A stretch of DNA of 64,000 nucleotides. Source: Chamaecyparis obtusa (lineage: Eukaryota > Streptophyta > Pinopsida > Cupressales > Cupressaceae). This document shows, one piece after another, positions 23,658-33,478 of the stretch. Each line of letters opens with the position of its first letter. Within the stretch, counting starts at the first letter, position 1. Position numbers and translations under genes: made by a program. The notes below the pieces were generated by a model that was not told the origin of the DNA, made no database searches, and was given only the letters and a program-made list of their open reading frames with translations. The stretch is from NCBI GenBank assembly GCA_027943335.1, contig BSBK01007744.1, positions 209,501 to 273,500 of the forward strand, read 5' to 3'.

Positions 23658-24497
23658 TGATGCAGGAGCATCCTGGGTGTAAGAGCAATCTTGCATCACC
23701 CAAAAATATTTCTGTTTTTGTATTCAATAAGGGCTATCTTGTGCAGAGTTGCTATTTATGGAAACTTGCTATTTCTAGTAAGTTGGTCTTACAATCTCGG
23801 AATGTCTGATTTTACATATGGAGGTTCATCTCAGTCATATCAGCCTACCAGCAAAGTTTCATGGCTAGATCAGGTGTAGTATTGAAGATATTGAAGATTT
23901 TCGGTATTGGCAGTAGGGTACAGAAACTTCGAACTCAGTTTTGAAGACTTTAGAGGCCCCGGATGAGGTTGAAAACTTGGGTGACGGACGCTTTGCGCTG
24001 GTCAAGCCTATAGAACGCTTCGTGGTGTTTCCAGAATGGGGTTATAATAGCCAATCGGGTCAACGGGCGATGACTTATGGTCTTCGGAAGTTGGGTCACC
24101 TGAAATGGCGGAAAATAATTTTTCTTCAAAATTTTTGTTTGAGTTTCAAAACTCATTTTGAGCCGACTTTGATGTAATAAAGTGTAAAATAAAATAATTC
24201 TAAGTTTGGTCGGCCCTAAGGGCTAAATTTCTAGAACCTTCTCGGGCGGTGGAAATTGCCTATATAAAGAAGGCCCGTAGTGTTGTCCAGGACAGTTCTG
24301 GGTATTGATTCGAGGCTTTGTCCTACAGAATATTGTAAAGGAATGCCCATGTGGCTTTGCATATTGTAATTCTGAAAGTTTGTAATTCCACATTTGTGGA
24401 GATAATAAGAAGCCAATTTTCTGTTCTTGCATATTATTGTTGTTGTTTCTCTATTTCTGTTATGTGTTTGTGGTATTAAGGGGAGCACCCTTCATCA
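23658..24497 (+). repeat. 3' LTR of chromovirus
   Basis: This 840-bp LTR starts TGATGCAGG, has TATATAAA at 24261-24268 and ends TTCATCA before target duplication CACTT. Confidence 0.95.
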
Positions 24498-24502
24498 CAC
24501 TT

Positions 24503-24880
24503 TATTGAGACATTCAACATTACCTCCACTAATATTGACTTGAAGTTTGATGAGTTGTGCAATAAGCTATTGCAGCAAGCTAGGTAGAGATAGCAATTTG
24601 GTAGCAACAATGACATGGTCAATGCAGAACAAGCAATTACTGCCACAAATAAAAGCAAAAGCATGTCCACTTAGCAGAAAGGACAGTGCACATCTGAGGA
24701 AGGTTTCAAGAAGAATGCCATCTGTCACTCTTGTGAGAAGCTTGGTCATATCCAGAGGTTCTGCAAAAAACAGTTGGCTGATCAAAAGTCCAACTAGGGA
24801 GAGTCTCAACAGCATGCTCATGAAGTAGAGCATTCTGAGGAGTTAGCCAACTATGGATTCATGGCAAAATGACTTGAAAG
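24503..24880 (+). pseudogene. Copia gag remnant, C-terminal part with zinc knuckle
   Basis: This directly continues the gag interrupted at 18157 (HF-IETFNITSTNIDLKFDEL). It contains the CCHC knuckle CHSCEKLGHIQRFC at 24723-24764. In-frame stops follow LLQQAR (two within three codons) and MST. Copia protease, integrase and RT are absent after it, so the element carries a large internal deletion. Confidence 0.85.
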
Positions 24881-24892
24881 CTTTGTCTTTTG

Positions 24893-25135
24893 TCAGGGTA
24901 GTTAGTAAAATGACCATTAAGGTAGGGTAATAAAGTAATTAATGTTATATTTATTGTCAGTAAGGAATATTTAGTTTATTGGGTAATTTATATTTTCTCA
25001 GTTAGATAACTTATAATCTTTCTTATTAGTTATTTAGAATGGTTCTAATTTCTTTCTTCGTTATTTCTCAATATAAGGGGACTACATCTCCATTTGTAAT
25101 CACTCAATCATTGAATAATGAAATATCGTTACAGA
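24893..25135 (+). repeat. Possible copia 3' LTR
   Basis: A segment starting TGTCAGGG and ending GTTACA, with a TATA-like AATATAAGG near 25070, sits downstream of the gag remnant. No partner copy exists in the window, so this rests only on position and TG...CA ends. Confidence 0.3.
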
Positions 25136-25287
25136 TGGAAGAGATGTTCCACAAGTAGTCATGAATATGCAGCCCAAAATGGCAAGTGCACAATAACCTT
25201 AGATGTCATTAATGATAGCAGAACTTAGACACTAAGAAGCATGAACAGCAGCAAGAAAGGAAAAGCAAGAAAAGTCTTGGTAGCAGT

Positions 25288-26064
25288 CATAGTGAAGTTG
25301 ATGAATATAGGCTTGAAGATAGAGCATGGTGGGATTAACAGAGCATCAATAGAGAGGATGTAGATAGCAAGGAAGGAAAACAAAAAGATGCATGATAAAG
25401 ATCATTGCAATGATGGTAATCTCAGTAACAGCCATAGATGGCATTTGTTATTGACGAATTGTGCTTCAGCCACGTCATGCATTACTTTTAAGTATATACA
25501 GTTTTATTTCCCCCTTACAGGTGACAAGTAGAAGGTGTCAATCGAGAAGGAAAAACACACCTTGATGGAAGGACAAAAAAAAGCAAGTAAGAAAAAAGAT
25601 AGTACCCAAGTGAAAGCAGCAAAGACATGGTCCCTTTATCAAATATCATTCCCCAAGGAAATCCTGAGACAATCTCATAGTGAAGTTGATGAATATAGGC
25701 TTGAAGATAGAGCATGGTGGGATTAACAGAGCATTAATAGAGAGGATGTAGATAGCAAGGAAGGCAAACAAATAGATGCATGATAAAGATCATTGCAATG
25801 ATGGGAATCTCAGTAACAGCCATAGATGGCGTTTATTATTGAAGAAATGTGCTTCAGCCACGTCATGCATTGATTTTAAGTATATACAGTTTTATTTCCC
25901 CCTTACAGGTGACGAGTAGAAGGTGTCAATCGAGAAGGAAAAACACACCTTGATGGAAGGACAAAGAAAGCAAGTAAGAAAAAAGATAGTACACAAGTGA
26001 AAGCAACAAAGACATGGTCCCTTTATCAAATATCATTTCCCAAGGAAGTCCTGAGACAATCTCA
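25288..26064. repeat. 388-bp tandem duplication
   Basis: Unit 1 (25288-25675) and unit 2 (25676-26064) are about 95% alike. Both include a long stretch starting CATAGTGAAGTTGATG and ending CTGAGACAATCTCA. The unit has short ORFs but no recognisable protein. Confidence 0.9.
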
Positions 26065-28170
26065 GTCCATAATGTTGCATGGTAGAGAGAACATAGTGAT
26101 GGAAAACATGACAGTCAGCTAAGTTGGAGACCTGAGCTAGCTAGGAAAAGCATTGGATGTGCTGGTCAAATGTTGGCAATAGTCTAGTTTCTTGATGAAG
26201 AATACAAGAAGACAGAGGCTATATAAAAAATAGTAGCAGAGCAGCATTGAAAGCATCAAACATGAAGGTTCACTTACATGATATTCAACAGGGCAGTCAT
26301 TGGAACATGTCCCAAAGGGCACAAGAAGTTTTGATGAGAAACAGACCTAAAACAATTCTAATGAATGACATAAGTTTCATGTGACAGTCAAAGAGGATGA
26401 GCAAATTTCTATGAGTTATATCAGTCCCGAAGTCCCAAATTAGAACTCAAGCACAAGATGAAAATGAACAACAAACCATAAGAGGAAAGTTACAAGGTAA
26501 TGTTCATATTCATCCATGAAGACAAAATGCTATGAAGTTTCAAGCTTGTGCATAAACATGTTTAGAAGAGAAAAGGTGACTACAGGTCTGCAGAAGAGCA
26601 GTGACTTATGCTCATTGGGAATATAAATAAAGGAGTCATAAAGAAGTGACACGTCAGTTTTTTTTTATCCTTTAAATTCTCCTACACCCAAAGAGGTCTC
26701 CAACCAATTCAGGTTTCTTTCACATGGCCTATACACATGGATAGTGGTTTTGGGCAGTTTGAGGAGGTGTAATGAAGCATATGAGGGCATCTAAGGGCAA
26801 TTACAAGGTAGTTTGAGCAGTCTAGTGGACATTAAAGACACATAAGATATCTGGGAAACATTTTTCAGATATCTAGGAGCCTATCAAGGAGTATCTTTTA
26901 ACTAGCAAAGACTATTCTTCCACCTTCAACAGCCAAATCAAAGGAGAACTCTTTCCAGCGCCAAGATGGAAGGCAAACAGATCAAATTGAAGCCATTAAC
27001 CATGCTCTATTTTATCTCATATTTGTTGAGATTGACGATATAGTTCAGCTAGGGATGCTTTTTTCTTAATTCTTACTTGCTTTCTGCTATAGTACTGAAC
27101 TTCTTAGGTTCTTTTCAATCAGGAAGTTGTTTTGCAACTCAAAGATCAGTCATTTTGTGACAGAAAAGAGCATAGTTTTCAAAGTAGAGTGACATTTTCA
27201 GACATTTACAACAATTAATGAAAAGATTTTTATCAATAAAAAAGTACCTTTCCTTCTCTAATCTGTTTATTTGCATGCAAATATGGATGATTGATGTGTT
27301 TTTCTGTGATTCATATGCAAATCCTCAAAATATGTGTTGTTTCCTATAGCACCTTAATGCAGAAAAAATATGTTTTATATAGGTTATAGTCTATGTTATG
27401 AATTTTAACAGTTCTTCGTTGAGAAAATTTCCACTTTTTCTTCCATAAAGTATGAAATATCAGCCTTTCTATGAAAGGTCGATTGTATTGACATGTTAAA
27501 ACCTGAGTTGTGTAAAAGAAAACTTGTTTGTCATGATAAATTATCTCAAATCTGCAGCAGTGCAGATCTGAATATCAATTTGGTGCAACATCAACATAGC
27601 CATAGGTTTCATTTTAAGTTATTCCTTCTCCCTTTTACCTGAAAATCAGTAGTTGAGAGTAGATTGTAGGTTAAGTACCAACAGAGAACCAGCTCTATAA
27701 CTAACGGTTTGGTCTCGATAATTAGTGCCCACATTCTGTGAGGCCATCCTGATGTTTCACTGAATGGTTAAACCGGGTTCAACAAGGGTGTATATTCTAA
27801 GGATAACACTGCTAAGAGATGGAAAGATATAAGCCTGAGAAACAAGCAAATAACAAATGATTCAGAAAATACTCAAATATATGATATCCAGTAACGCATA
27901 CATGTTTGAACATTGAAATGCATAGCGTGCAGTTGCCATTCACTGACATCGTTGCTTGGAATAACAGGTATTCAAAATCACAAAATCTATTCATGAATAG
28001 TAGGTAAGTAAATTTGCAAACATAAACCAGAATAATCAACACAAACAGTTACTCAGGTTCCATGGATATCTGGGCAATATAGAAAATGAGCAAAGCTCAA
28101 GCATTTGTAGAGAAAAACATCCTCTAAAAATATCTAATTAAATGTTAAATTATCAAAGGAATTTCAAAAG
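26065..28170. other. Unannotated stretch, probably intronic
   Basis: No ORF, element end or later thymidylate kinase exon was recognised. If the thymidylate kinase gene is intact, this is the start of its third intron. Confidence 0.4.
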
Positions 28171-28175
28171 CTTAC

Positions 28176-28677
28176 TTTTTCTCCCAACGGTTGGCACTGA
28201 ATAGCAAATGAATTGTTCTATCATCCAGATCTGCTTTGCTGGACAAGTAAGCAGATATCATCTTCCCTACATCTGTAGTGCGATCAGGGAACCGCCATGC
28301 TTCAACAGGAAACCCTTTACCACTCAAGGAAGAGACCAACTTAGCACATTGGGAACTTTTTCCACTTCGATCAAGTCCTTCCAACACAATCAGCGCTCCC
28401 CGCTTATTGCCACCAGTACAATAAGATTGCATTGACATCCTTCTTGTAATAACTGTTCTTCGTACTCTTGCAGTGTGAAATGCAGTGCCCAACTGCACAC
28501 AATATCGAAGAACTGCAGTCCTTGTGCTGCAATGTGTCTCAAATACAAGAATTCATAAATTTGCAGTTCATAACACCATATGATCGGCTTAAAAATCATT
28601 TAGCTTGCTTTCTCATTTACCATAGAGATGTGTAATTAAAGAGCTTACACTAGGTTAGAAAAGGGTTGGATTTGCAT
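28176..28677 (-). CDS. TMPK: Thymidylate kinase (dTMP kinase), first two coding exons
   Basis: This enzyme phosphorylates dTMP to dTDP with ATP in thymidine nucleotide synthesis. The coding exons are 28677-28649 (ATG, 29 nt) and 28526-28176, joined over a 122-bp GT...AG intron. The join keeps one open frame of 126 residues. Residues 1-40 are rich in Arg, Ser and Thr with no acidic residue (MQIQPFSNLVTRT...), as expected of a mitochondrial presequence. Then come GALIVLEGLDRSGKSSQ (P-loop), FPDRTTDVGKMISAYL, and HLLFSANRWEK, which match eukaryotic dTMP kinases. Inner Met codons (28438, 28432) could start a short cytosolic or nuclear form, as known for the Arabidopsis homologue ZEU1. The second exon ends at a GTAAGC donor. 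The remaining 120 or so residues (DRY motif, lid) are not in the window, so the gene has a giant intron or is truncated. Confidence 0.92.
28527..28648 (-). other. TMPK: Intron of the thymidylate kinase gene
   Basis: On the minus strand it begins GTAAGC at 28648 and ends TTGCAG at 28527. Removing it joins CTA-GT to C-ACA-AGG and keeps the frame open from the upstream ATG to the kinase domain. Confidence 0.75.
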
Positions 28678-28731
28678 AAGAAATGTATTCGAACTGCTTT
28701 GAGCTCATCTATTAGCACTGTTGATTTTCAC
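28649..28731 (-). other. TMPK: Exon with 5' leader end and start codon
   Basis: The acceptor TTTTGTTTCAG ends at 28732 and the donor GTAAGC begins at 28648. The first 54 nt are untranslated; the ATG is at 28677. Confidence 0.65.
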
Positions 28732-29459
28732 CTGAAACAAAAAGCAACTCCAGATATTATTGGCTTGTAATTGTTCATATTAAACCCATAGCAAGGACCG
28801 AAATTCAGACATAGACTCTAGATTCATATCCTGAAATGTTCGTGGCCTTTGAAAAAGGTTCCAAAAAAATGCATTAAAAGAAATTGAAGGATTTGTAGAA
28901 AAGTACCCTACCATTAGACACACCTTTGTATTCCATAAGCCTTATTTCAGGAAAACCGAAATGCTCAATTCATTGAAAAGAATTACAGTATTCAACATAT
29001 CAAGATACATAGTTTGATACTAGTGCAAAAGACCCACAGCTTTGCAACATCCGTTAATGTAGCATCGAATGCTGAGATTTTAGTAAGTGTTAATAAAAAA
29101 CAGACATCAGTAATAACTATGGCCTACAAGACAGCACATAAATCATTTAGTGTTCACTCGCTTACCGGACTCATATTATGTCAATATTTGTATATTTTCT
29201 TCCCGGGTACTCGTAATATGGAAATCTTCACTAGGTCTTAACCTCATCTTTTAAAACAATTTAACGGGGAGACGAGTCAAAAAGCCCTTGTAAGCACAGA
29301 CATTTTAAAAAATTATTAAGAGCTTAAGCTACACTCAAATCCCCGAAGAAAAAAATCTAGCAACAAGGCAAACATTCTAGAATTCTACTGCTAAATATAC
29401 GAAAAGAAATTAGAGAGTCTTGAGAGTTGAACCAGGTGAGAGGAAGCGAGCCTGTTTAC
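28732..29459 (-). other. TMPK: Possible 5' leader intron
   Basis: A good donor (AAG|GTAAAC at 29459) and acceptor (TTTCAG at 28732) bracket 728 bp. No start codon in the upstream exon leads into the kinase frame, so the upstream exon would be untranslated. Confidence 0.5.
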
Positions 29460-29600
29460 CTTCAAAATGCTGTGATTCTTTCGAACATAATTGTTGAATC
29501 TGTAAAATCTCCCTTCTCGCAGATATTTGGGTTTGAAGGCAATGGTGGCCTGCAAATAAGCAACGAGAGTTGAATTAAGCCACAATTTTGGCGGGAGATT
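29460..29600 (-). other. TMPK: Possible first, untranslated exon
   Basis: This lies between the donor at 29459 and the E2F-like site. A further acceptor-like TTTGCAG at 29550 makes the left border of the leader uncertain. The frame across 29460-29549 is open but has no upstream ATG. Confidence 0.4.
29586..29598. promoter_or_regulatory. E2F-like site
   Basis: TTTTGGCGGGAGA differs by one base from the classic E2F/DP element TTTTGGCGGGAAA. It lies at the expected 5' end of a gene for S-phase dTTP supply, a typical E2F target class. Confidence 0.6.
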
Positions 29601-29761
29601 GTCTCAGGGTTTTTCCTTTTCGTACGATTTTGACTGTTCCCTTTTTGTTTCCAATTTTCCCTTTAGGCAGTTGCTTGAGTGGGTCTGCGCCTGTGAAATT
29701 TGGTTGTCTTAAGTCTGTTATTGCCTAGGTATATTGGTAGGGAAGAGGGGCAACGTCTAAA

Positions 29762-29838
29762 CAGCAAACTAAAACGCATATCTACCAAGGGGGCTACTTT
29801 GTTTTTTTTTTTGTTTTTTTTTTACGTTTTAGTTTGCT
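29762..29838. repeat. Short foldback
   Basis: The 14-bp perfect inverted repeats AGCAAACTAAAACG (29762-29775) and its complement (29825-29838) are separated by 49 bp with T-runs. Confidence 0.7.
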
Positions 29839-29938
29839 AGATAGCCAATCCCCGGAAGAGGAGTCAATACATGTGTGGGGTCTATTACATGTTATAGTGT
29901 TGGGCGGGTGAGGGGCCTAGAGATGAGCACCTAATATT

Positions 29939-30159
29939 GGCGGTGGCTATCCTCCCGAAGGAATGCACTCCTACTGAGAATTTTTTTTTTCCCAAATTTG
30001 CAAATATGCTGTGTTTTTTTTCGAAATTTTTTGGTTGTTTTCGATCCAGAATTAGCAGATTAACAAGAACAGATCCTGAAATTTAAAAAAAATTCACTGC
30101 GTTTTCACTTTTTCAAAAATGGTACGGCGGTGCATTCCTTTGGGAGGATAGTCGCGTTC
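29939..30159. mobile_element. MITE with 9-bp target duplications
   Basis: The 221-bp element has inverted ends of about 30 bp sharing CTATCCTCCC and AAGGAATGCAC. It is flanked by CCTAATATT at 29930-29938 and 30160-30168. A 9-bp duplication and G-starting ends point to the Mutator superfamily; an 8-bp hAT reading is possible. Confidence 0.75.
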
Positions 30160-30593
30160 CCTAATATTCTGGTATGAGGTATGTATCTTTTGAAAAGTAA
30201 AAGATGAAATAACAGATTAATAATCACTGAATTTGAATACTTGATAGTAAATGTGTGTTTTCAATATACGTATAAATATAAAACATTTAGTGTAGAAGGT
30301 GGTCATCAATTAAGTCCAATGAGATAAAACAACACTTGTCAATATCATTGACAGATTTGGTTGTACCTAGAAGTGGATCGTATTTACAAAATGAAGTTGT
30401 TCATATAAAACAAAAGAAATCACAACATCATAATCATGTGAGGCTTGCCAACCCCATCATGGTCCAAATCTAAAACATTTTACTGCCAAGTGGATCCCCA
30501 TGGACCCAAAAGAGGATGACAACTAGCGAAGGAAAATATCTATTACAATATATCATGCCCACTACAACTTGACCAAAATAACACGTACTAGCA

Positions 30594-30647
30594 CCCCCCC
30601 CCCCCCCCCCTCGAGTCCCATCTTTCGACACACACACACACACACCT
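30594..30647. repeat. C17 run and AC microsatellite
   Basis: Seventeen C residues (30594-30610) are followed by (AC)n at 30628-30646. Run lengths may be unreliable in the assembly. Confidence 0.9.
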
Positions 30648-31129
30648 GTCGATCATTTCATCTCAAAAATGTCTGCATCCACCACAAAAAACATGTAAGG
30701 CCATCATTTTCCATTAAAGGGCAATCAAATCATAAGTAAATGATGAAATCAAAGTAGCTCTACAAATTCAATGGAGATTCAAAAATCAAACTGGAACGAG
30801 TACATACATTAATTAGGCCGCACAAACACAAAATATGTTATAGAAATAAACTTGAAATCGTCGCATTCAAGTCATTGTTGTCACAAATAAGACATGACAA
30901 CTATCAAAAAGGAGGAAGAAGATGCGACAAACATCAAAAATGAAAAAATCGTACTATTCCAAGTATTCCACTTGTTCCATGTTACCCCTGTTCTAAACAC
31001 TTGCATGTTCTCCATCCTCGTGAGGTTTCATAGTTACAAATATTGTCTTTGTTTGTCACTTATTTACTATATATGTTATTTTTTTGTTTCATTTCCATTT
31101 ACGCCTATCAATTTTGTAAACCCTTATTG

Positions 31130-31790
31130 TTATATATCATTGTGCTTCTATTAGTATTTCACATCCTTATTATTTCACATGTTCCAATGCAAACCCTTGT
31201 TGTTTCACATCCTTAACTGTTATAGTATTGTGGAAATGTTCTTTCTATTCTTTCGTTCATGTTCATTTCCTTAACTGTATTATATGTCTTTACTATTTTA
31301 TACTGACATGGTTTACTTAATTCCTTAAACCCTTACCGATTAATTTCCTTAAACTCTTGATTACTATTTCACAACCCTACAATATTACACTCTTCATGGA
31401 ATGATCTTTCTCTTTTTTCCTTCATGTTCATTTCATTTTTAAATTTATGAACTCGTACTTATAGTTTCATGTTTATTTTGATATAATTGTTACTGTTACC
31501 TTTTCACATCCTTAGTGTTTTATTGTCCAAGTGAATTCTCAAATTACAAGTTCATGCATTAGTGTTTTTGTTCCTTACAACCCTTCATTACTATTTCACA
31601 TTCTTCCAGTAATACAGCCTTAATCAAATGTTATTTTTATTGTTTTATTTGAGTTCATTTCATTTTTCAATTTTATGTACTCTCACATTATAGTTCCACA
31701 TCCTCGTGGGTTCTTTTGATCCTAGATTTTGTTGTTGTTTCACATCCTTACTATTTTATTGCCTAACTAAGATATCAGATTACATGTCCA
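31130..31790. repeat. Degenerate tandem array, about 238-bp unit
   Basis: Segments at about 31265-31500 and 31501-31738 align over their length, sharing TTTCACATCCTTA, CCTTAAACCCTT-like and GTTCATTTCATTTTT blocks. A partial unit lies before them. It is A/T-rich and non-coding. Confidence 0.55.
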
Positions 31791-32130
31791 TGCAAAATTG
31801 AAAAATAAAAAAACATTACATGAAGGGAAACATACTATTGTTCAAGCATCACTATCATCTTACACAATTTATTGTCATTGTACATCAAATTGCATATCAG
31901 GTTCTCATCAAGAATAACTATTAATATGCATCATCAAGCATCACCCTAGAATATAACATGCTTAGTTTGTTCCATTTCATAGTTACCAATATTTCACCAC
32001 ACTTCAATTTAAAGCTCACATATCAAATATGTAATCTTAATCATTATACATATGACCATGGATATTAATCATAGACAAGCAATATGGACAAGTAATAACG
32101 ATAAAATTCAAACAATGAACATGCACAAAA

Positions 32131-32830
32131 ATGAGTGTTGACATTACTTGCAGAGATCAACACTATCATATTGTACAAAATTATGAAAATGATAGGAAAA
32201 ACTATTTCAATACTCATCGCACACTCACAGGTCAAGGTGTGATTGCAACCTACTCTCCAACTGATGTAGATGAACATATCCTAAAATTTCTCAAGGAATC
32301 ATCCATTACATCTTGTAGACCAATTCCCACCACATAATGGCCCATCAAGATCCCATATCCACTATTTTGAACACATGAAAGATGTTTTGGGAACCATGCT
32401 CATATTATTGACCAATTATTTGTCGAACCATATCCTTCTGATGATCTTATCTTTCTGACAAGATCTTCTTTCTATGTAAAATTATTCAAGCTCAACCTTG
32501 AATCATGGCAAACTAAATATTTAAATGGATATTTTCTTATATAAAAAAATGGTCCTCAAGTTCGAGAATGCTCTAACGATCTATCATGGCAATAGAGACT
32601 TCGACGGGTTGTAAATGAACAAATCCCATCTTGGATATTTATGAAGATATATGCTCTACCTTATGGTCAACTCAGTGTTGTGTCTCCTAACATACCTTGT
32701 TGGGTCTATAGCCAACAAATTATTTGGAAAGAACCTGCTCTTGCTACACTACCACATTTGGTTGACAACAAAGGATTCAACCATGAATCCCTACTAAACT
32801 AATTCATAGATGCATTGAGGTGTTACAATT
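32131..32830 (+). pseudogene. Decayed unknown reading frame
   Basis: Two neighbouring frames give protein-like stretches: TCRDQHYHIVQNYEND with LTGQGVIATYSPTDVDEH, then DQLFVEPYPSDDLIFL, LNLESWQTKYLNG and IPSWIFMKIYALPYGQ. There are several stops. I do not recognise the family. Copies of one repeat lie on both sides (31760-32010; 32860-32988 continuing at 36335), so it is probably part of a mobile element. Confidence 0.35.
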
Positions 32831-32988
32831 TCCCATCCCTATTGTTTATGTGTATGCCTGAGTTAACAAATCACATGTCCATGCATCACCGTCAAAAAAC
32901 AAAACTTCATGTAAAGCGAACCATACTTCTTTTGTCCAAGCAAGCATCGGTCCATAAAATAACATGGTTATCTTGTTGCATTTCATAG

Positions 32989-33460
32989 TGTTAGAGTTTT
33001 AGGTTACTCTACAACACCCCCAGGATCAAATGCAAGACCAAGATAGCTTCCACAAGAGATTGGCAAGACAATTGCATTAAGATGCAAGAATGATATTATT
33101 GATAATGGACATCGATTTATTGATTGAACAAAATGTACATAATAGGCCTCATTATATAGGAAAGGCAATACGGGATAATGATAAGAAGCTAATAAGCTAT
33201 CACCTATGCAAGGTGTAATCACATGTCCACCAAATATGGGTCATCCTCCATTATGCAATGAAATATGTGCCATAGGATGAGGATGATAATGTGATATGAG
33301 CACTAAAGGTGGATCTCACACCTAAAGTGGAATTTCTCCTACACCATGTTTTTAATTGAGGTGAAAACTCTTAGGTGTCTCAATGACAAACTACGATGCA
33401 ATGCATTATCCTAAGTAAGATTAAGTAAAGTGTAATTAGGGATATTTAATTACACCAACA
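32989..33460 (-). repeat. 3' LTR of the CATAG-flanked element
   Basis: On the minus strand it starts TGTTGGTGTAATTAA directly after the polypurine tract and ends CTCTAACA. It is 472 bp. Confidence 0.9.
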
Positions 33461-33478
33461 CCCCCCCTCAAGTGTAAC

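Larger units (their letters stand above)
18158..24497 (+). mobile_element. Complete Ty3/gypsy chromovirus
   Basis: The LTRs are 18158-19010 and 23658-24497. The Met primer-binding site is at 19013, followed by gag, protease, RT, RNase H, integrase and chromodomain in the Ty3 order. The 5-bp target duplication CACTT (18153-18157 and 24498-24502) lies within the copia gag. The LTRs are about 97-98% alike by eye apart from a 13-bp length difference, so this is one of the younger insertions here. The chromodomain puts it among chromoviruses; it may be Galadriel-like, but I cannot settle the clade. Confidence 0.95.

Noticed and set aside
19094..23699. Long minus-strand ORFs within the chromovirus
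   Set aside because: They are antisense to well-supported gag-pol frames and have no domain.
24231..24488. ORFs inside LTRs (also 18723-19001, 45507-45704, 49602-49799)
   Set aside because: They repeat in both LTR copies and lack protein character.
29391..29585. 64-codon ORF upstream of thymidylate kinase as a coding exon
   Set aside because: It has no ATG, and it does not join the kinase frame. More likely leader and intron sequence.
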